From an uncultured Pseudomonadota bacterium (GTDB lineage: Bacteria > Pseudomonadota > Gammaproteobacteria > Xanthomonadales > Ahniellaceae): a DNA stretch of 60,152 bases. The position numbers and the translations under genes are program-made. The stretch is from the NCBI GenBank assembly GCA_937996755.1, contig CALKUS010000302.1, forward strand, positions 1 to 60,152. The letters are read 5' to 3'. Below are positions 58,337 through 60,152 of this stretch, one piece after another. Below the pieces are notes generated by a model. The model searched no databases. It saw nothing but the letters and a program-made list of their open reading frames with translations, and had not been told where the DNA came from. Numbering within the stretch: the first letter of the stretch is position 1; each line of letters starts with the position of its first letter.

Positions 58337-60016
58337 ATGGCCAGCGAACGCGAAGCGCCGCCTGCCGCCCTGCCGGAATCGCTGCAGGTGCTGTCGCGCG
58401 TCATCGAGCAGATCTCGGGCGCGCTGGAGCTGGACGACCTGCTCGCGCGCATGGTCGAGCAGGCGTGTCGGCTGATCGGCGCCGACGACGGCACGATCGG
58501 GCTGCACGACGAAGCGCGCGGCACGATCCGCACGGCAGCCGTGTACCGCATGCCGCCCGGGGAGCTCGGCGCGCAGATGCGCGCGGGCCAGGGTCTGGCA
58601 GGCGCCGTGCTCGCGAGCGGCAAGCCGCTGGTCTGCCGCTACGGCGAGCTGCCCGGCATCACGCAACCCAGCCTCGCCGACAACCACGTCGTCGGCCTGC
58701 CGATCGTGTGGCAGGACCGGCTGATCGGCTTCTTCGGCGTGGGCGCCGCACCACCGCGGCGCTTCAGCGCGGCGGACGTCGCGCTGCTCGAGCTGTTCGC
58801 GCGCCATGCGGCCGTCGCGATCCAGAACGCCGAACGCTGGCGCGACGAGCGACGCCGCGCCACGCGCTTCGCGTTGATCGCGCGCATGGGCGCGATCTTC
58901 CAGGGCACGACGCCGATCGAATCGCGGCTGCAGGCGGCAGCGGACGCGATCCACGAGCTGCTCGGTTACGAGAGCGTCGACATCCCGCTGCTCGACCCGG
59001 CCGATCCGTCCACGCTCGTGATCTCGATCCGCGGCGGCGCCTACAAGCGCGCGATCGCGCACGTCGACCGCATCCCCGTCGCGCGCGGCATCATGGGCGC
59101 CGCCGTGCGCGAGCGCCGCACGCAGCTCGTGAACGACGTGGCGGGCGACCCGCGCTACGTCACGCCGCCCGGCGTGAAGGCGCCGGCCGCGGAGCTCGCG
59201 ATCCCGATCGTCGCGGGCGACCGCGTGCTCGGCGTCGTGAACGTCGAGGGCGACCAGCCGTTCGACGCGTTCGACGCGCAGATCCTCGAAGTCGTGGCCG
59301 ACCACCTCGCGCTCGCGCTCGAGAACGCGCGCCTCGCGGCGCAGGCGAGCCAGGCCGCCGTGCTCGCCGAACGGCAACGCCTCGCGCGCGAGCTGCACGA
59401 CAACGTCACGCAGATCCTGTCCTCGATCAGCCTGCTGTCGCAGTCGCTGGAAGGCGCGTGGCGGCGCGATCCCGCGGAAGGCTCGCGCCGCGTTCAGCGC
59501 CTGCAGCAGCTGTCGCAGACCGCGTTCGCGGAAATGCGCATGTTGCTGCGCGAGCTCTCGCCGCCATCGGCGCCGACGCCCGCACCGATCTCGCGGCGCA
59601 GCCGCACGTTCGCCGGCCTCGAGCAGCTGCGCGACCACGCGCTGCCGGGCGCGCTCACCCGCCTGCTGTCGGCGATGGTCCCGGAAGACCTCAGGCTGCG
59701 CATGGACTTCGGCGCGTGGGTACCACAGAAGCTCGACGGCGAGGAAACGCTCTACCGCGTCTGCCAGGAAGCGGTGTCGAACGTGATCCGCCACGCGCAG
59801 TCGCGCGTCCTGGCCGTGTCAGCCGTCGTCACCGACGCACACGCCGTGCTGCAGGTGACCGACGAAGGGCGCGGCATCGGGTCGGAGTTTCGCCCCGGCC
59901 TTGGCCTGTCGTCGATGCGCTCGCGCGTCGAACAGGCCGGCGGGCACTTCCGCATCACGCCGAATACGCCGAGGGGCACGCTCATCGAAGCGCGCCTGCC
60001 CAGGGTGGACCGGTAG
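58337..60016 (+). CDS. GAF-GAF sensor histidine kinase (NarL-type HisKA_3)
   Basis: The 559-residue cytoplasmic kinase has two GAF domains (residues ~20-170 and ~180-335) with typical LLARMVEQACRLIGADDGTIGLHDE, PLVCRYGELPG, and GVVNVEGDQPFDAFDAQILEVVADHLALALENARL segments. The HisKA_3 dimerisation helix carries the phosphorylated histidine H354 in RELHDNVTQ. The ATPase domain follows with QEAVSNVIRHAQ (N box) and DEGRGIGSEF (G1). The start at 58337 (MASEREAPP) is preferred over 58316, which overlaps the divergent gene. A response regulator would be expected next but the window ends 136 bases later. Confidence 0.92.
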   Translation: MASEREAPPAALPESLQVLSRVIEQISGALELDDLLARMVEQACRLIGADDGTIGLHDEARGTIRTAAVYRMPPGELGAQMRAGQGLAGAVLASGKPLVCRYGELPGITQPSLADNHVVGLPIVWQDRLIGFFGVGAAPPRRFSAADVALLELFARHAAVAIQNAERWRDERRRATRFALIARMGAIFQGTTPIESRLQAAADAIHELLGYESVDIPLLDPADPSTLVISIRGGAYKRAIAHVDRIPVARGIMGAAVRERRTQLVNDVAGDPRYVTPPGVKAPAAELAIPIVAGDRVLGVVNVEGDQPFDAFDAQILEVVADHLALALENARLAAQASQAAVLAERQRLARELHDNVTQILSSISLLSQSLEGAWRRDPAEGSRRVQRLQQLSQTAFAEMRMLLRELSPPSAPTPAPISRRSRTFAGLEQLRDHALPGALTRLLSAMVPEDLRLRMDFGAWVPQKLDGEETLYRVCQEAVSNVIRHAQSRVLAVSAVVTDAHAVLQVTDEGRGIGSEFRPGLGLSSMRSRVEQAGGHFRITPNTPRGTLIEARLPRVDR

Positions 60017-60031
60017 TCGAACGTCGCGTTC

Positions 60032-60109
60032 GATCGGGATCTGGATCGAGATCAAGGTCGAGATCAAGGTCGAGATCAAGATCAGGATCAGGATCAGGAT
60101 CAAGATCAA
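60032..60109. repeat. array of 13 hexamers of GATC type
   Basis: Thirteen consecutive 6-base units, 11 starting GATC and two starting GGTC (GATCGG, GATCTG, GATCGA, GATCAA, GGTCGA, GATCAA, GGTCGA, GATCAA, three GATCAG, two GATCAA). The array begins 16 bases after the kinase stop. It is AT-richer than the neighbouring DNA. It could vary in unit number by slippage and, if the cell has a GATC methylase, would be a dense methylation cluster. It has no coding potential of note in the plus direction. Confidence 0.85.
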
Positions 60110-60152
60110 GGGAATTTCGCCTCCCGGCGACGAGAGGAGGGCGGCTCGCCCC

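Noticed and set aside
60032..60109. CRISPR-like array
   Set aside because: Units are 6 bases with no spacers; it is a simple tandem repeat. I found no other repeat-spacer pattern in the window.

Overview
The window is about 60 kb of very high GC, densely coded chromosomal DNA. It carries no rRNA, tRNA, phage or plasmid genes that I can recognise. Gene content points to a gammaproteobacterium of the Xanthomonadales/Lysobacterales, perhaps Rhodanobacteraceae (Dokdonella-like). The reasons are a large TonB-dependent receptor of the xanthomonad type, many secreted proteins with signal peptides or lipoboxes, IPTL-CTERM sorting signals, recurring short DGF(E/D) motifs in secreted proteins, and several families of REP-like extragenic palindromes. 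The taxonomic placement is inference.

Layout. 1-9.4 kb: a partial ABC permease, a DUF1428 protein, beta-carbonic anhydrase, a secreted BP74-like protein, two regulator/enzyme pairs (SDR with LysR, AhpD-like with AraC), an LprI-type protein, a secreted amidohydrolase and a secreted esterase. 9.5-23.3 kb: a membrane-bound winged-helix/beta-propeller regulator, a pair of related exported proteins, small metabolic and membrane genes, a deacetylase/amidohydrolase pair, a zinc-ribbon membrane protein, a diguanylate cyclase, a GST, a MORN-like/TIMP-like exported pair and a pectinacetylesterase-family hydrolase. 23.4-28.4 kb: a sulfotransferase facing a SEC-C/TPR/sulfotransferase/glycosyltransferase-like fusion, then an RCC1-like protein and a lipoprotein.

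28.4-41.0 kb is the best-defined system, a pectin/polygalacturonate utilisation locus. It encodes KDPG aldolase and KDG kinase, a TonB-dependent receptor, a secreted pectate lyase, an MhpD-type hydratase translationally coupled to a complete TRAP transporter (DctP-DctQ-DctM), a LacI-type regulator, KduI and KduD. The promoters carry a shared palindrome (TGMCACCGGTGTCA and degenerate forms) that overlaps or lies inside the core promoter elements, so the LacI protein is the likely local repressor. Together the products would cut pectate outside the cell, import unsaturated uronides through the outer membrane and the TRAP system, isomerise and reduce them to 2-keto-3-deoxygluconate, and split the phosphorylated product into pyruvate and glyceraldehyde-3-phosphate.

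41.2-46.6 kb holds two IPTL-CTERM surface proteins in the same orientation, with a TPR-sulfotransferase gene between them. Their N-terminal domains have diverged, but the C-terminal ~1.18 kb, including the terminators, is virtually identical. This indicates recent gene conversion and creates long direct repeats around the sulfotransferase gene. 46.6-60.15 kb: a Gly-rich secreted protein, a third secreted amidohydrolase, further exported proteins, a ~270-bp non-coding element with 34-bp terminal inverted repeats, a delta-60 repeat protein, a GST, a DUF2262 protein, an acyl-transferase-like protein, an alpha/beta hydrolase, a GAF-GAF histidine kinase, and a terminal array of 13 GATC-type hexamers.

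The only gene-free stretch over 300 bases is 50770-51176, which is largely the inverted-repeat element.
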